64,000 nucleotides of DNA from an uncultured Bacillota bacterium (GCA_902491575.1 CABUID010000010.1:1-64000), one strand, 5' to 3'; counted from the stretch's first letter, positions 1 through 8,517 are shown. Made by a program: numbers and translations. The notes: generated from the letters alone by a model not told the origin.

Positions 1-100
1 TTTTTTCCTTTTTGACGTTTTCTTTCTGTCTAGTTTTCAAAGATCTCTCGTGCGTGTTTACCATTTATATTTCATATAAATTATGGTACTTTTCAATCAC
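1..100 (-). other. rRNA operon leader (5' end, runs off left edge)
   Basis: Read on the minus strand, the first 100 bases contain TCTTTGAAAACT (32-43) followed by an A/G-rich stretch with AAAACGTC. This closely resembles the conserved pre-16S leader of Firmicutes rRNA operons, where a TTTGAAAACT box precedes the processing stem. It lies directly downstream of a strong minus-strand promoter (109-137). The inference is that a 16S rRNA gene starts just outside the left edge of the window. No mature rRNA sequence is present here. Confidence 0.7.
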
Positions 101-108
101 GCTCATAT

Positions 109-137
109 ATAATACCATTGCTTTTTTTGCCTGTCAA
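109..137 (-). promoter_or_regulatory. Strong sigma-A promoter of the rRNA operon
   Basis: On the minus strand a perfect -35 TTGACA (132-137) is followed by a 17-bp spacer and a -10 TATTAT (109-114), with an A tract on the upstream side (UP-element-like). Transcription would run toward position 1 through the TTTGAAAACT leader box, as expected for an rRNA P1 promoter. Confidence 0.75.
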
Positions 138-230
138 CTATTTTTTACATTTTTTTTATTTTTTTTATTTTATTTTATTATTTCTTTGTCAATACTATTT
201 ATTTGTATTATTATTAATATGAAAGGAAAA

Positions 231-662
231 ATGCAAAATATGAATCAACCTTTATTTTTTTATGATAGACAATCTAAACTTTATGAATATGATGAAAATC
301 TTTCAAAAAAACTTTATTTTCCACAAGAATTGAATAATACAGTTCAAACTCTTTTTTCAAAGACAAAAAAACAAAGATATATTTTATTCAAAGAGCATCT
401 TTCAAATGCTATGTTTTTAACAGATTGTAAAGAAAGTAAAACAAAAGATGGATTATGTTTTGAAAGTTGTGACAAAAAAATTCTCCTTATACCTGTAGGG
501 ATTAATGTGTACTTTTTAGCGTATAGCGATGCTAGTGGAATATTATTAAATTCCTTATTATATACTTTTATTCAACAACATCAATGTGTAATCGATGTAA
601 GCAAATATTTCTCTTTTTTTAAGGGCAATTGCTATACTTTATCTTTATATAAAAAAAAATAA
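231..662 (+). CDS. Hypothetical protein, about 140 aa
   Basis: I do not recognise this protein. The open frame extends left to position 12, but that part overlaps the oppositely oriented rRNA promoter and leader and is T-rich, so it is very unlikely to be translated. Candidate starts are ATG at 219, 231 and 240; the purine stretch GAAAGGAAAA (221-230) is the only Shine-Dalgarno-like sequence and favours 231 or 240. The product is soluble, rich in Phe, Tyr and Lys, with scattered Cys, and has no signal peptide or membrane segment once the spurious N-terminus is removed. It is followed 48 bp later by the TspO gene on the same strand. The frame is clean and codon use looks normal, so it is probably a real but poorly conserved gene. 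Confidence 0.6.
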   Translation: MQNMNQPLFFYDRQSKLYEYDENLSKKLYFPQELNNTVQTLFSKTKKQRYILFKEHLSNAMFLTDCKESKTKDGLCFESCDKKILLIPVGINVYFLAYSDASGILLNSLLYTFIQQHQCVIDVSKYFSFFKGNCYTLSLYKKK

Positions 663-710
663 TTTCATAACATAGGAATAAAAACAATATACTATTAATG
701 GTGATTACTC

Positions 711-1148
711 ATGAAAAAGCAATTAAAAGTATTGCTTCCATTAATTCTTTGTATAATTATTAGTAGCCTGTTCATTTATTTTGGGAAAGTAAAATATGAA
801 AGTTTGATAACTCCAAAGTATGCTCCACCAGGTTTCGTATTTCCTATTGCTTGGTCTATTATCTATTTTATTTTTTATTATACAACTTGGAAATCGATTG
901 AAAATAAAAATGTTTATTTATTATATATTATCCTATTAAGTTTTCACACTATTTGGAATTTTACTTTTTTCTTTATGGGATTTTTCTTGGTGGCTTTAAT
1001 TGCGTTATTTATCATTTACTTCATCAGTTGGATTTACGTTTACTATCTAAGTCAAGTTAAAAAATCTTATTTTTACTTTCACATTCCTTATTTAATATGG
1101 CTGATGTTAGCTTTATACTTAAATATTGGCGTGTTTTTATTAAACTAA
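711..1148 (+). CDS. tspO: TspO/MBR family membrane protein
   Basis: This 145-aa protein is built of five hydrophobic segments and carries the family signature near residues 38-52 (APPGFVFPIAWSIIY), the HTIWNF segment of the third helix and the C-terminal PYLIWLMLALYLNIG segment. TspO/MBR proteins are tryptophan-rich sensory proteins that bind porphyrins and other small hydrophobic ligands in the membrane. Length and topology match bacterial members (about 150-160 aa). A weak GGTGATT ribosome-binding site lies just before the ATG. The gene ends before a bidirectional terminator and may be cotranscribed with the small upstream gene. The ligand and physiological role here cannot be read from sequence. 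Confidence 0.88.
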   Translation: MKKQLKVLLPLILCIIISSLFIYFGKVKYESLITPKYAPPGFVFPIAWSIIYFIFYYTTWKSIENKNVYLLYIILLSFHTIWNFTFFFMGFFLVALIALFIIYFISWIYVYYLSQVKKSYFYFHIPYLIWLMLALYLNIGVFLLN

Positions 1149-1171
1149 AAATACTTCATTCATAAGTTTTA

Positions 1172-1216
1172 ACTAAAAATCCCCTAAATTAATCAAATAA
1201 TTAGGGGATTTTTAGT
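1172..1216. terminator. Bidirectional intrinsic terminator
   Basis: A near-perfect 16-bp stem (ACTAAAAATCCCCTAA at 1172-1187 with its complement at 1201-1216) flanked by A/T runs sits between the convergent tspO and mgsA genes and can terminate both strands. Confidence 0.85.
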
Positions 1217-1219
1217 TAT

Positions 1220-1588
1220 TTAATTTCTCTTTAGATCTTCTAACATAATCTTTGCACTTGCAGCATTTGTTGCTAAAGGTATCGACATTACATCACTTAA
1301 GCGTAATAAGGCACTTACATCTGGTTCATGAGGTTGTGCGGTTAATGGATCTCTTAAAAAAATAATCATATCTAATTTACCGTCAGCAACCATTGAGCCA
1401 ATTTGTTGATCGCCTCCTAAAGGACCCGATTTCATCTTAATTATATTTAGACCTGTTGCTCCCATTATCATTAATCCTGTAGTTCCTGTGGCATATAAAG
1501 TATGATGAGCTAAAACATCTTTATATTTTTTACATAAGTCAATCATATCTTGTTTCTTTTTATCGTGTGCTATCAATGCTATATTCAT
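1220..1588 (-). CDS. mgsA: Methylglyoxal synthase
   Basis: Converts dihydroxyacetone phosphate to methylglyoxal and phosphate, a bypass of lower glycolysis that releases phosphate when sugar phosphates accumulate. The 122-aa protein starts with the family motif IALIAHDKK and contains GTTG (35-38), SGPLGGDQQIG (54-64) with the catalytic Asp at residue 60, and FLRDPLTAQPHEPD (77-90) including the active-site His 87. Length is close to other Firmicutes MgsA (about 135 aa) though slightly short at the C-terminus. The ATG is preceded by a purine-rich GAGAGGTAAA ribosome-binding site. It appears monocistronic. In Bacillus the gene sits with dapB; here it is alone. Confidence 0.95.
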   Translation of the reverse strand: MNIALIAHDKKKQDMIDLCKKYKDVLAHHTLYATGTTGLMIMGATGLNIIKMKSGPLGGDQQIGSMVADGKLDMIIFLRDPLTAQPHEPDVSALLRLSDVMSIPLATNAASAKIMLEDLKRN

Positions 1589-1723
1589 AATTTACCTCTC
1601 ATTTTTCTTATTTCCTATAATGAAATTATAATCTATTTCTCCATTTGACGAAAGGAAAAAATTGAATTTAATAAACATTTTTCCAGAACTATTTTTAAAT
1701 TTGTGAAGGAATCCCATTAAAGC

Positions 1724-1765
1724 AAAAAAAAGAATATCGGTCTTGTAAAAACCCATATTCTTTTT
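1724..1765 (-). terminator. Intrinsic terminator after the 1779-3209 lipoprotein gene
   Basis: An 11-bp stem (AAAAAGAATAT at 1727-1737 with its complement at 1755-1765) is followed, on the minus strand, by a run of seven or more T. It sits immediately downstream of the lipoprotein stop codon. Confidence 0.75.
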
Positions 1766-1778
1766 AATTAATTATTTT

Positions 1779-3209
1779 TTAATCTGTTGAAGTAAACATT
1801 GAAGCCCATTCATCTAATTTTTCACTAGTAATGCCTTCATAATATTTAAACAATACTTCTTCATTTTTTACTTGAGGTAATTGTTGTCTTACAATAGAAT
1901 TATAAATTTCGTCTCTTAATGCTAATTTTGCCTCATCTCCAGAAGCTAAAGCTAATGAATAATAATAAGCATACTTTTCATAAGTATCACTTGGAGTAAA
2001 TACCAAAATAGATCTACCTGATACTTTAATTCTTGAATTCATAAGATTATTTTCAACTGTTTCATCATCCATTGTTAAACGAATTGAACTTTCAGCACTA
2101 TAAATTGTTCCACTAAGTCCTGTAATAGCATCCCATATAGCGTCAATTTCAGCTTTACCAAGGTTTGGTGCATTATTATAACCAATTAACCAAGTTCCAT
2201 TTTCAGGAATAACTTTTTGATATGCATCTGGATTAATCTTTGGATCATATCCACTAGGATTTGTTTCTTCGTCATAAGCTTCTGCAAAGGTAAATACTGG
2301 ATTTTCTTTGTAATCTTTATAACATGACCAATATCCTTCTTCATCTCCAGCACGTGGCCAAGATGCAGATGTATAATTTACTGCACCAAGATAAACGATT
2401 CTTCCATCGCCATCAAGAATAATTTCATAATTTAAAATGTTTTCAGGTGAAACACTTGAGTTGGGTTGATAACTGCTATTGTAATAATCAATTTTTGTTC
2501 CATCTACTGTGTTTTCTGCAACATAATGATCCATTGTCTTTTTCGTAGAATCATAATATCCTGTTTCAGTAAGAGTGGTGCTATCCCATAATTCAATGCA
2601 GTGTGAGTTGTATTCCATACCACTTGGATGAGTACCAATATACAAAGCGTTTGTCTTTGATTTTTGAGTTAACAATTCTCCATTTTCTGAAAGGCTACAA
2701 GTAAATTGCAATTTTCCATTCTTGATATATTTTGTTTCGTTAAATAATGTAGTTGGATCAGATGGCATTTCTAAAGTAGGTTCTATACTTTTAACAGCAG
2801 CTTCTGCATCTTTGAAATAGCCAATTTTTACTTGTGTCTTTTTAGTTCCAGAAACAACGGTAATATAAGCATCACCATTTGGACATTCATCTGGCATGAT
2901 GACAGTAGCACCTTTAAGTTGAGATTTATATCCGCCTAAAGCATTCGACCAAACATCATATCGAGTTAAATAAGGAAGGGCATTTTCACCTTCTAGATAA
3001 ATGTATCTAGATAGCTCAACGATACTATTATCATCTACTTGCTCATCACTTGAACTATTGGATGTATCTGAAGATGTAACAGATTCTGAATCTAAAACTG
3101 AATTTGAAGGACTATTTGATTCTGAATCAGAAGTTTTATTTTCACAAGCACATAATGAAATTGTCACACTTGATGCTAAAAGCAGAATCTTTAATAAATT
3201 TTGTTTCAT
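1779..3209 (-). CDS. Secreted lipoprotein of unknown function
   Basis: The 476-aa product has a typical lipoprotein signal: Lys near the N-terminus, a hydrophobic core and a lipobox LCAC with the lipidated Cys at residue 22. It is followed by a Ser/Asn/Asp-rich linker (about residues 25-60), as in several other surface proteins of this window. The remainder is soluble, rich in Tyr, Asp and Gly, and I cannot assign a fold or family. It includes a repeated theme of substrate-binding-protein-like or beta-rich segments, but no motif is decisive. The start ATG has a good AAAGGAAA site. A sigma-A promoter (3262-3290) and its own terminator bracket the gene, so it is monocistronic. Confidence 0.8.
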   Translation of the reverse strand: MKQNLLKILLLASSVTISLCACENKTSDSESNSPSNSVLDSESVTSSDTSNSSSDEQVDDNSIVELSRYIYLEGENALPYLTRYDVWSNALGGYKSQLKGATVIMPDECPNGDAYITVVSGTKKTQVKIGYFKDAEAAVKSIEPTLEMPSDPTTLFNETKYIKNGKLQFTCSLSENGELLTQKSKTNALYIGTHPSGMEYNSHCIELWDSTTLTETGYYDSTKKTMDHYVAENTVDGTKIDYYNSSYQPNSSVSPENILNYEIILDGDGRIVYLGAVNYTSASWPRAGDEEGYWSCYKDYKENPVFTFAEAYDEETNPSGYDPKINPDAYQKVIPENGTWLIGYNNAPNLGKAEIDAIWDAITGLSGTIYSAESSIRLTMDDETVENNLMNSRIKVSGRSILVFTPSDTYEKYAYYYSLALASGDEAKLALRDEIYNSIVRQQLPQVKNEEVLFKYYEGITSEKLDEWASMFTSTD

Positions 3210-3261
3210 AATTTTATTTTCCTTTCTATATTAATAGCATTAATATATGTTTTTCATCTAT

Positions 3262-3290
3262 ATTATATTGAAAAAATAGTTTTTTGTAAA
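3262..3290 (-). promoter_or_regulatory. Sigma-A promoter of the lipoprotein gene
   Basis: On the minus strand TTTACA (3285-3290) is separated by exactly 17 bp from TATAAT (3262-3267), upstream of the lipoprotein ribosome-binding site. Confidence 0.7.
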
Positions 3291-3330
3291 CATTTATTTA
3301 TTTTCCGACTCTGATTGGTAAAAAATAGCA

Positions 3331-3358
3331 AAAAATGACTAGAAAATGTCTAGTCATT
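3331..3358 (-). terminator. Intrinsic terminator of spoIIQ
   Basis: A perfect 10-bp stem AATGACTAGA/TCTAGTCATT (3334-3343 and 3349-3358) is followed on the minus strand by TTTTTTGC, just after the spoIIQ stop. Confidence 0.8.
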
Positions 3359-3370
3359 GCATTTAATGAT

Positions 3371-4042
3371 TTACTCAATTACTTCAGTAATTGTCTTATC
3401 GTATACTTTTAATGGATTAAGAAACTTTTCTTCAAATTCTATTGCAAAATGTAAATGATTTCCTAATTCAGCATTGATCACACTCTCGCCTGATCTACCG
3501 ATTACTTGTCCTTGTTTAACTTCTTCATCCACATAAACCCCAACATCGGATAAACCACAATAATGGGCTCTTAATCCTTCTTCACTTTCAATGACAATGG
3601 TCAAACCATATAAACTATCATTTACTTTTTCAACCACTTTACCTTTAAAGGCATTTACTACTGAAAATTGCTCATTTTCGTAAGTATAATCTACACCTAA
3701 TGATGGTACAAACTTATTATCATAATTGACAAGTGCTTGACTTTTAATTTCAATGCTATCATTTGAATCAAAGAAATAGCGAGCAATTTTAGCATTCACT
3801 GTAAAAGGCATCCTTATCTTTTCGATGACAATAGGACTTTGAGAATCAGAAATAGGAGTAGACGATTGAGTGTTAGAATCCAATACTTGAACGCTGTCTG
3901 TCGGTTTCGTTACAGGCGTTGTTCTTTTTTCATTAATAAGTACTCCAACACAAATGACAAATACTAATGCCACAGAGGTAATGATTAAACCAAAAGCTGA
4001 TTTTTTTATCCATTTTCCTACTTTTAAAATAAATGAATTCAT
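3371..4042 (-). CDS. spoIIQ: SpoIIQ-like sporulation protein, degenerate LytM (M23) domain
   Basis: The 223-aa protein has a short cytoplasmic N-terminus, one membrane segment (about residues 16-36), a Ser/Thr-rich linker and a C-terminal LytM/M23 domain (about 100-215). The domain keeps the Asp of the zinc motif (SLGVD, 114-118) and HLHF (196-199), but the first zinc ligand His is replaced by Ser 114, so it should not be an active peptidase. The same loss is known for Bacillus SpoIIQ, which bridges forespore and mother cell with SpoIIIAH during engulfment. Position just after the atp operon and DUF1146 resembles the Bacillus arrangement. ATG 4042 is chosen because GAGGTGA (4051-4057) lies 8 bp upstream; an earlier in-frame GTG at 4063 lies in the promoter. 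A sigma-F-like promoter precedes it. Confidence 0.85.
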   Translation of the reverse strand: MNSFILKVGKWIKKSAFGLIITSVALVFVICVGVLINEKRTTPVTKPTDSVQVLDSNTQSSTPISDSQSPIVIEKIRMPFTVNAKIARYFFDSNDSIEIKSQALVNYDNKFVPSLGVDYTYENEQFSVVNAFKGKVVEKVNDSLYGLTIVIESEEGLRAHYCGLSDVGVYVDEEVKQGQVIGRSGESVINAELGNHLHFAIEFEEKFLNPLKVYDKTITEVIE

Positions 4043-4062
4043 TATTTTTTTCACCTCATACA

Positions 4063-4092
4063 CATTTTGTCCTAAAAAGAATTCATTTATAC
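4063..4092 (-). promoter_or_regulatory. Sigma-F-like (forespore) promoter of spoIIQ
   Basis: On the minus strand GTATA (4088-4092) is followed after 15 bp by GGACAAAATG (4063-4072). This fits the sigma-F consensus known from Bacillus (GYWTA, about 15-16 bp, GGNNANANT). It lies between the atp operon terminator and the spoIIQ ribosome-binding site, the exact place where a compartment-specific promoter would be expected. Confidence 0.75.
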
Positions 4093-4112
4093 AAAAAAAG
4101 GAGACAATCTCC
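4093..4112 (-). terminator. Terminator of the atp operon
   Basis: GGAGA/TCTCC stem (4100-4112) with a 3-nt loop followed on the minus strand by seven T. It overlaps the last base of the DUF1146 stop codon and separates the housekeeping atp transcript from spoIIQ. Confidence 0.7.
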
Positions 4113-4339
4113 TAATAAACAAACATCGTCAATAACTGATATAAAAACTCTCCTATAAGATAAGTAAATACAATACCTATTGCAATTGCACAAATATAAT
4201 AAATACCATTGCTTCTTTTTTTTAGGATTTTTGTATAGTCAATGGACAAAGATAAAAAGACAGAAGGAACAAGTGCCAAAATATAACAACAAAGATGAAT
4301 TATATCTAATAAAACGATTGTATTTATAGTAAAAATCAT
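4112..4339 (-). CDS. DUF1146 (YwzB-like) small membrane protein
   Basis: A 75-aa protein with two predicted membrane helices (about 7-28 and 47-70) separated by a basic loop containing KILKKRSNG. Sequence pattern, length and position directly after atpC match the DUF1146/YwzB family of Firmicutes, whose function is unknown. Its start overlaps the end of atpC by 4 bases (ATGA), so it is translationally coupled and belongs to the ATP synthase operon. The intrinsic terminator begins at its stop codon. Confidence 0.75.
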   Translation of the reverse strand: MIFTINTIVLLDIIHLCCYILALVPSVFLSLSIDYTKILKKRSNGIYYICAIAIGIVFTYLIGEFLYQLLTMFVY

Positions 4340-4725
4340 TTTAATGTTAAACGATTAATTGCTCTTTTTAAAGCAATTTCAGCTCGCTTTAAATCAATGT
4401 CAGAATCAGCAGAAGACATTCTTCTTTCTGCTCTTTCTTTTGCATTTTTGGCTCTTGTAAAATCAATTTCACTATCACTTTCAATAGCTGATGTAATAAT
4501 TTTGCATTCTGTTTCACTCACAAATAAAGTTCCACCCGCTATTGCATAATTGGTAATTATTCCATCATTTTTAATGTAAAGATGGGATATATCAATGGTC
4601 GATATTAGCGGTAAGTGATTAGCTAATATCGTAACATTTCCAGATGCAGTCGTTAAATTCACTAAATCTACTTCTTTTTTTAAATAGATGCCTTCTAAAT
4701 CGATAATGGTTAATTTTAATTTCAT
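4336..4725 (-). CDS. atpC: F1 ATP synthase epsilon subunit
   Basis: Central-stalk regulatory subunit of the F1Fo ATPase. The 129-aa product has the N-terminal beta-sandwich pattern (GNVTILANHLPLIS near residues 29-42, IAGGTLFVSE near 62-71) and a C-terminal helical hairpin rich in Ala, Arg and Lys. It begins one base after the atpD stop, with only a poor ribosome-binding site, so translation is likely coupled to atpD. Last of the eight structural subunits in the operon. Confidence 0.95.
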   Translation of the reverse strand: MKLKLTIIDLEGIYLKKEVDLVNLTTASGNVTILANHLPLISTIDISHLYIKNDGIITNYAIAGGTLFVSETECKIITSAIESDSEIDFTRAKNAKERAERRMSSADSDIDLKRAEIALKRAINRLTLK

Positions 4726-4726
4726 A

Positions 4727-6127
4727 TTATTGATTTTCTAATTGCTTTGCTTTGGCAATTACATCCTTTACTGTTCCGACATATAAGAAAGCTTGTTCTG
4801 GATAATCATCATATTTACCATCAATTATATCCGCAAATGAATCAACTGTTTCCTTTACTGGCACATAAATACCAGCTATATCTTGAAATTGTGCAGCCAC
4901 ATGTAAAGGCTGTGACAAAAAATTACGTATCCTTCGAGCACGGTTTACTAATTTTTTATCTTCTTCAGATAATTCATCCATACCTAAAATAGCGATAATA
5001 TCTTGCAATTCTTTATAGCGTTGCAATATTTGTAAAACTTTTAAAGCTACTTCGTAATGTTTTTGTCCTACAACTTCAGGATCTAACATTCTACTTGATG
5101 ATTCAAGAGGTGAAACAGCTGGATAAATACCTAAAGAAGCAATATCTCTGGATAAAACTGTTTTTGCATCTAAATGGGTAAATGTAGTAGCTGGTGCAGG
5201 ATCAGTTAAATCATCAGCAGGTACATAAACTGCTTGGACTGAAGTAATGGAACCATTTTTCGTAGATGTAATTCTTTCTTGTAATTGTCCCATTTCTGTT
5301 GCTAATGTAGGTTGATAACCAACAGCTGAAGGCATACGACCTAATAAAGCAGATACTTCACTTCCTGCTTGAGTAAATCGAAATATATTATCAATGAATA
5401 ATAAAACATCTTGATGTTCATAATCACGGAAATATTCTGCCATCGTCAAACCCGTTAAAGCTACTCTCATACGGCTTCCTGGTGGCTCATTCATTTGTCC
5501 AAAAACTAAACAAGTTTTATTTATAACGCCTGATTCTGTCATTTCATGGTATAAATCATTTCCTTCACGAGTTCTTTCACCAACACCAGAAAATACAGAT
5601 ATTCCTCCATGTTGAGTAGCAATATTATTGATTAGTTCTTGAATTAAAACCGTTTTACCGACACCTGCCCCACCAAATAAACCTATTTTTCCACCTTTGG
5701 CGTAAGGACAGAGTAAATCAATAACTTTAATACCTGTTTCCAAAATTTCGGCTTTCGTGTTTTGTTGATCATAAGAAGGAGCAAGACGATGAATTGGTAA
5801 TTTTAAAGAAGTATTGATTTCACCTTTGCCATCAATCGTTTCACCTAATACGTTAAATAATCTTCCTAATGTTTCTTTACCAACAGGAACACTGATGGGT
5901 TCATTTAAAGCCTTAGCTTTTAATCCACGAACGAGTCCTTCTGTTGGCCCCATGGAAATACATCTTACAGTATCATCGCCAACATGTTGAGCAACTTCCA
6001 CAATTAACTTATGATTATCATTTATGATTTCGATAGCCGTTCTTAATCCTGGAAGTTCGTCAGCAAACTTAATATCGACAACAGGACCTTGTATTTGACT
6101 AATACTACCCCATAAAATATTTGCCAT
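4727..6127 (-). CDS. atpD: F1 ATP synthase beta subunit
   Basis: Catalytic nucleotide-binding subunit of F1. The 466-aa protein shows the P-loop GGAGVGKTVLI (about 152-162), the catalytic Glu in GERTREGND, the Walker B segment VLLFIDNIFRF, and the PAVDPLESSSR-type signature here written PAVSPLESSSRML. In the last, an Asp common in this signature is Ser. Length matches the family (about 465-475). A perfect GGAGGGATAATT ribosome-binding site precedes ATG 6127. Part of the atpB-E-F-H-A-G-D-C operon. Confidence 0.98.
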   Translation of the reverse strand: MANILWGSISQIQGPVVDIKFADELPGLRTAIEIINDNHKLIVEVAQHVGDDTVRCISMGPTEGLVRGLKAKALNEPISVPVGKETLGRLFNVLGETIDGKGEINTSLKLPIHRLAPSYDQQNTKAEILETGIKVIDLLCPYAKGGKIGLFGGAGVGKTVLIQELINNIATQHGGISVFSGVGERTREGNDLYHEMTESGVINKTCLVFGQMNEPPGSRMRVALTGLTMAEYFRDYEHQDVLLFIDNIFRFTQAGSEVSALLGRMPSAVGYQPTLATEMGQLQERITSTKNGSITSVQAVYVPADDLTDPAPATTFTHLDAKTVLSRDIASLGIYPAVSPLESSSRMLDPEVVGQKHYEVALKVLQILQRYKELQDIIAILGMDELSEEDKKLVNRARRIRNFLSQPLHVAAQFQDIAGIYVPVKETVDSFADIIDGKYDDYPEQAFLYVGTVKDVIAKAKQLENQ

Positions 6128-6138
6128 AATTATCCCTC

Positions 6139-6990
6139 CTATTGAATTGCATTCGCAGCTCCAGAAATTTCTGTAATTTCTTGAGTGATGGAAGCTTGTC
6201 TTGACTTATTAAAATCAAGTAATAATTTTTCTTGTAATTCACTTGCGTTATCTGTAGCAGTTTCCATTGCAGTTCTACGAGAAGCTTGCTCCGATAACAT
6301 TGATTCAAAAATAAGTGCCTTAAGAGAAGTCATTAAATAGAAAGGAACTAAATTATCTAAAACTTCTTCTGGAGAAGGCTCTAAAAGTAATTCTTTACTA
6401 ATCTTTGGAACACTCACTAATTCATTAATTGGTAATAATTGAACAAGTTGTGGTTCAAAAGTTAACGAATTAATAAATCGAGTATAAAACAAGTTAATTT
6501 TTTTGTAATGTTCAGCATTAAAGGCATCTAAAATGGTATAAGCAATCGTTGACGACAAGGATTCTTTTAAATTTAAACCCGGCAATTCGTCATATTCTTT
6601 TAAAATCGTATAGCCTCTATCTTTAAAATAACGTATTCCTTTTGTCCCAATTACAATTAAATCGTCTTCATTTTTTTTGATATAATTTGTTGCGAATTTT
6701 TCGATTGAAATATTATACCCACCACATAAACCTAAGGAAGAAGTAATGATGATAAAAAGACTTTTTTCACTTTTTTTCTCTTTAAAATATTTGTAATCTT
6801 TATCCGTAACATTCTGTGCGCAATAAGATATAATTTCAAAAACTTCATTTTTATAAGGTGTTATTTGAAAATTTAAATCTTTTGCTCTTTTTAATTTCGA
6901 AGTAGCCACTAATTCCATAGCTTTCGTTATTTTTTTTGTAGAAGCAACAGATTTTATTCTCGTTTTTGTCTGTTGAAGACTCATTGCCAT
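6139..6990 (-). CDS. atpG: F1 ATP synthase gamma subunit
   Basis: Central rotor shaft of F1. The 283-aa protein starts MAMSLQQTKTRIKSVASTKKITKAM (residues 4-20 conserved), the N-terminal coiled-coil helix, and ends with the conserved pattern LQEKLLLDFNKSRQASITQEITEI. ATG 6990 is chosen because AAGGAGGTG lies 7 bases upstream; an in-frame GTG at 6999 is part of that ribosome-binding site. Spacing to neighbours is 11-16 bases, as expected in the operon. Confidence 0.96.
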   Translation of the reverse strand: MAMSLQQTKTRIKSVASTKKITKAMELVATSKLKRAKDLNFQITPYKNEVFEIISYCAQNVTDKDYKYFKEKKSEKSLFIIITSSLGLCGGYNISIEKFATNYIKKNEDDLIVIGTKGIRYFKDRGYTILKEYDELPGLNLKESLSSTIAYTILDAFNAEHYKKINLFYTRFINSLTFEPQLVQLLPINELVSVPKISKELLLEPSPEEVLDNLVPFYLMTSLKALIFESMLSEQASRRTAMETATDNASELQEKLLLDFNKSRQASITQEITEISGAANAIQ

Positions 6991-7005
6991 GGATAGCACC
7001 TCCTT

Positions 7006-8517
7006 TTAATCACTTATAAAGTCATTGGTAAAATGATGGATTATTTCCTTAAGTTTTACTTCCGTTTCATCGGTTATTTTTTTATTTTCCTTTATATCAT
7101 CAATAACCTTTTGATGAGAAGCATGCATATAAGCTAGTAAAGATTCTTCATATTCCATAATTCTTTCTAATGGAACTTTCTTTATAAATCGATGTTTTGC
7201 TGTAAATAATTGCAATACTTGATCATAAACATCCATTGATGCATATTGTTTTTGTTTTAAAAGTTCATATACTTTTGCACCATGATCTAAAACATCTTTC
7301 GTCGATTTATCCAAATCGGATCCAAATTGAGCAAATGCTTGTAATTCACGATAGTTAGCTAGTTCAATTTTAATTGTCCCAGAAACTTGTTTGATAGCTT
7401 TAATTTGAGCGGCACTTCCCACACGTGAAACAGAAAGTCCAGTATCAATAGCTGGTCTTTGTCCAGCAGCAAATAAATCTGCTTGCAAGAAGATTTGACC
7501 ATCCGTGATAGATATGACATTCGTTGGAATATAAGCGGAAATATCACCTGCTTGTGTCTCAATAATCGGCAAAGCTGTAATAGAGCCTCCGCCATATTCT
7601 TTTGACATTTTAGCTGCTCTTTCTAACAATCTTGAATGTAAATAGAAAACATCACCTGGATAGGCTTCTCTCCCTGGTGAACGTCTTAAAAGTAAGGATA
7701 AAGTTCGATAAGCAACTGCATGTTTACTTAAATCATCATATACAATTAAAACGTCTTGTCCTTGCTCCATCCATTCTTCAGCCAAAGTTACTCCTGAATA
7801 AGGAGCAATATATTGCATAGGCGCCATTTCACTTGCCGTTGCAGAAACAATGGTTGTATAAGATAAAGCACCATGTACTCTTAATTTTTCCACTACTTGA
7901 GCCACTGTCGAAGCTTTTTGACCAATAGCGACATATACACATTTAACATTTTGATTTTTTTGATTGATAATGGTATCAATCGCTATAGCTGTTTTACCTG
8001 TTTGTCGGTCACCTATAATTAATTCTCTTTGTCCACGACCAATAGGAATCATCGAATCAATGGCTTTAATACCAGTTTGTAAAGGTGTATTTACAGATTG
8101 ACGTGTAATTACACCTGGTGCAATTCTTTCTATAGGTCTCGATAAAGTAGAACGAATTGGACCCAGCCCATCAATCGGCTGTCCAAGAGGGTTAACAACT
8201 CTTCCTAAAAAGCCGTCTCCTACAGGAATTTCTACGATACGTTTTGTTCTAGAAACGACATCATCTTCTTTTATCGAAGAATCATCACCAAAAATAACTA
8301 CACCGACTGCATCTTCGTCTAAAGATAAAATCATTCCATAAATATCATTTTTAAATTGAACCAATTCTGAAAGCATAGCATTTTTCAATCCATGAACCAT
8401 GGCTACGCCATCACCTACACTTATGACGGTTCCTGTATCTAATAATTCAACCTTATGTTGATATTTCTTTATTTGTTCTTTTATAAGGGCACTGATTTCA
8501 TTTGCTTTTATTTCCAT
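7006..8517 (-). CDS. atpA: F1 ATP synthase alpha subunit
   Basis: Non-catalytic nucleotide-binding subunit of F1. The 503-aa protein carries the P-loop GDRQTGKTAIAIDT (about 168-181), the VYVAIGQKASTVAQV segment and the family signature PAIDTGLSVSRVGSAAQ. Length matches Bacillus AtpA (502 aa). The ATG at 8517 overlaps the atpH stop (TGATG) and has a GGGG ribosome-binding site; an in-frame TTG just upstream (8520) is unlikely. Confidence 0.97.
   Translation of the reverse strand: MEIKANEISALIKEQIKKYQHKVELLDTGTVISVGDGVAMVHGLKNAMLSELVQFKNDIYGMILSLDEDAVGVVIFGDDSSIKEDDVVSRTKRIVEIPVGDGFLGRVVNPLGQPIDGLGPIRSTLSRPIERIAPGVITRQSVNTPLQTGIKAIDSMIPIGRGQRELIIGDRQTGKTAIAIDTIINQKNQNVKCVYVAIGQKASTVAQVVEKLRVHGALSYTTIVSATASEMAPMQYIAPYSGVTLAEEWMEQGQDVLIVYDDLSKHAVAYRTLSLLLRRSPGREAYPGDVFYLHSRLLERAAKMSKEYGGGSITALPIIETQAGDISAYIPTNVISITDGQIFLQADLFAAGQRPAIDTGLSVSRVGSAAQIKAIKQVSGTIKIELANYRELQAFAQFGSDLDKSTKDVLDHGAKVYELLKQKQYASMDVYDQVLQLFTAKHRFIKKVPLERIMEYEESLLAYMHASHQKVIDDIKENKKITDETEVKLKEIIHHFTNDFISD

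Noticed and set aside
12..230. Upstream 70 codons of the frame that ends at 662, with hydrophobic residues resembling a membrane protein
   Set aside because: It is T-rich sequence lying on the oppositely oriented rRNA promoter and leader, and a plausible start with a purine-rich site exists at 231-240.
4747..4992. Open frame antisense to atpD
   Set aside because: Shadow of the highly conserved atpD coding sequence, with no ribosome-binding site or recognisable protein.
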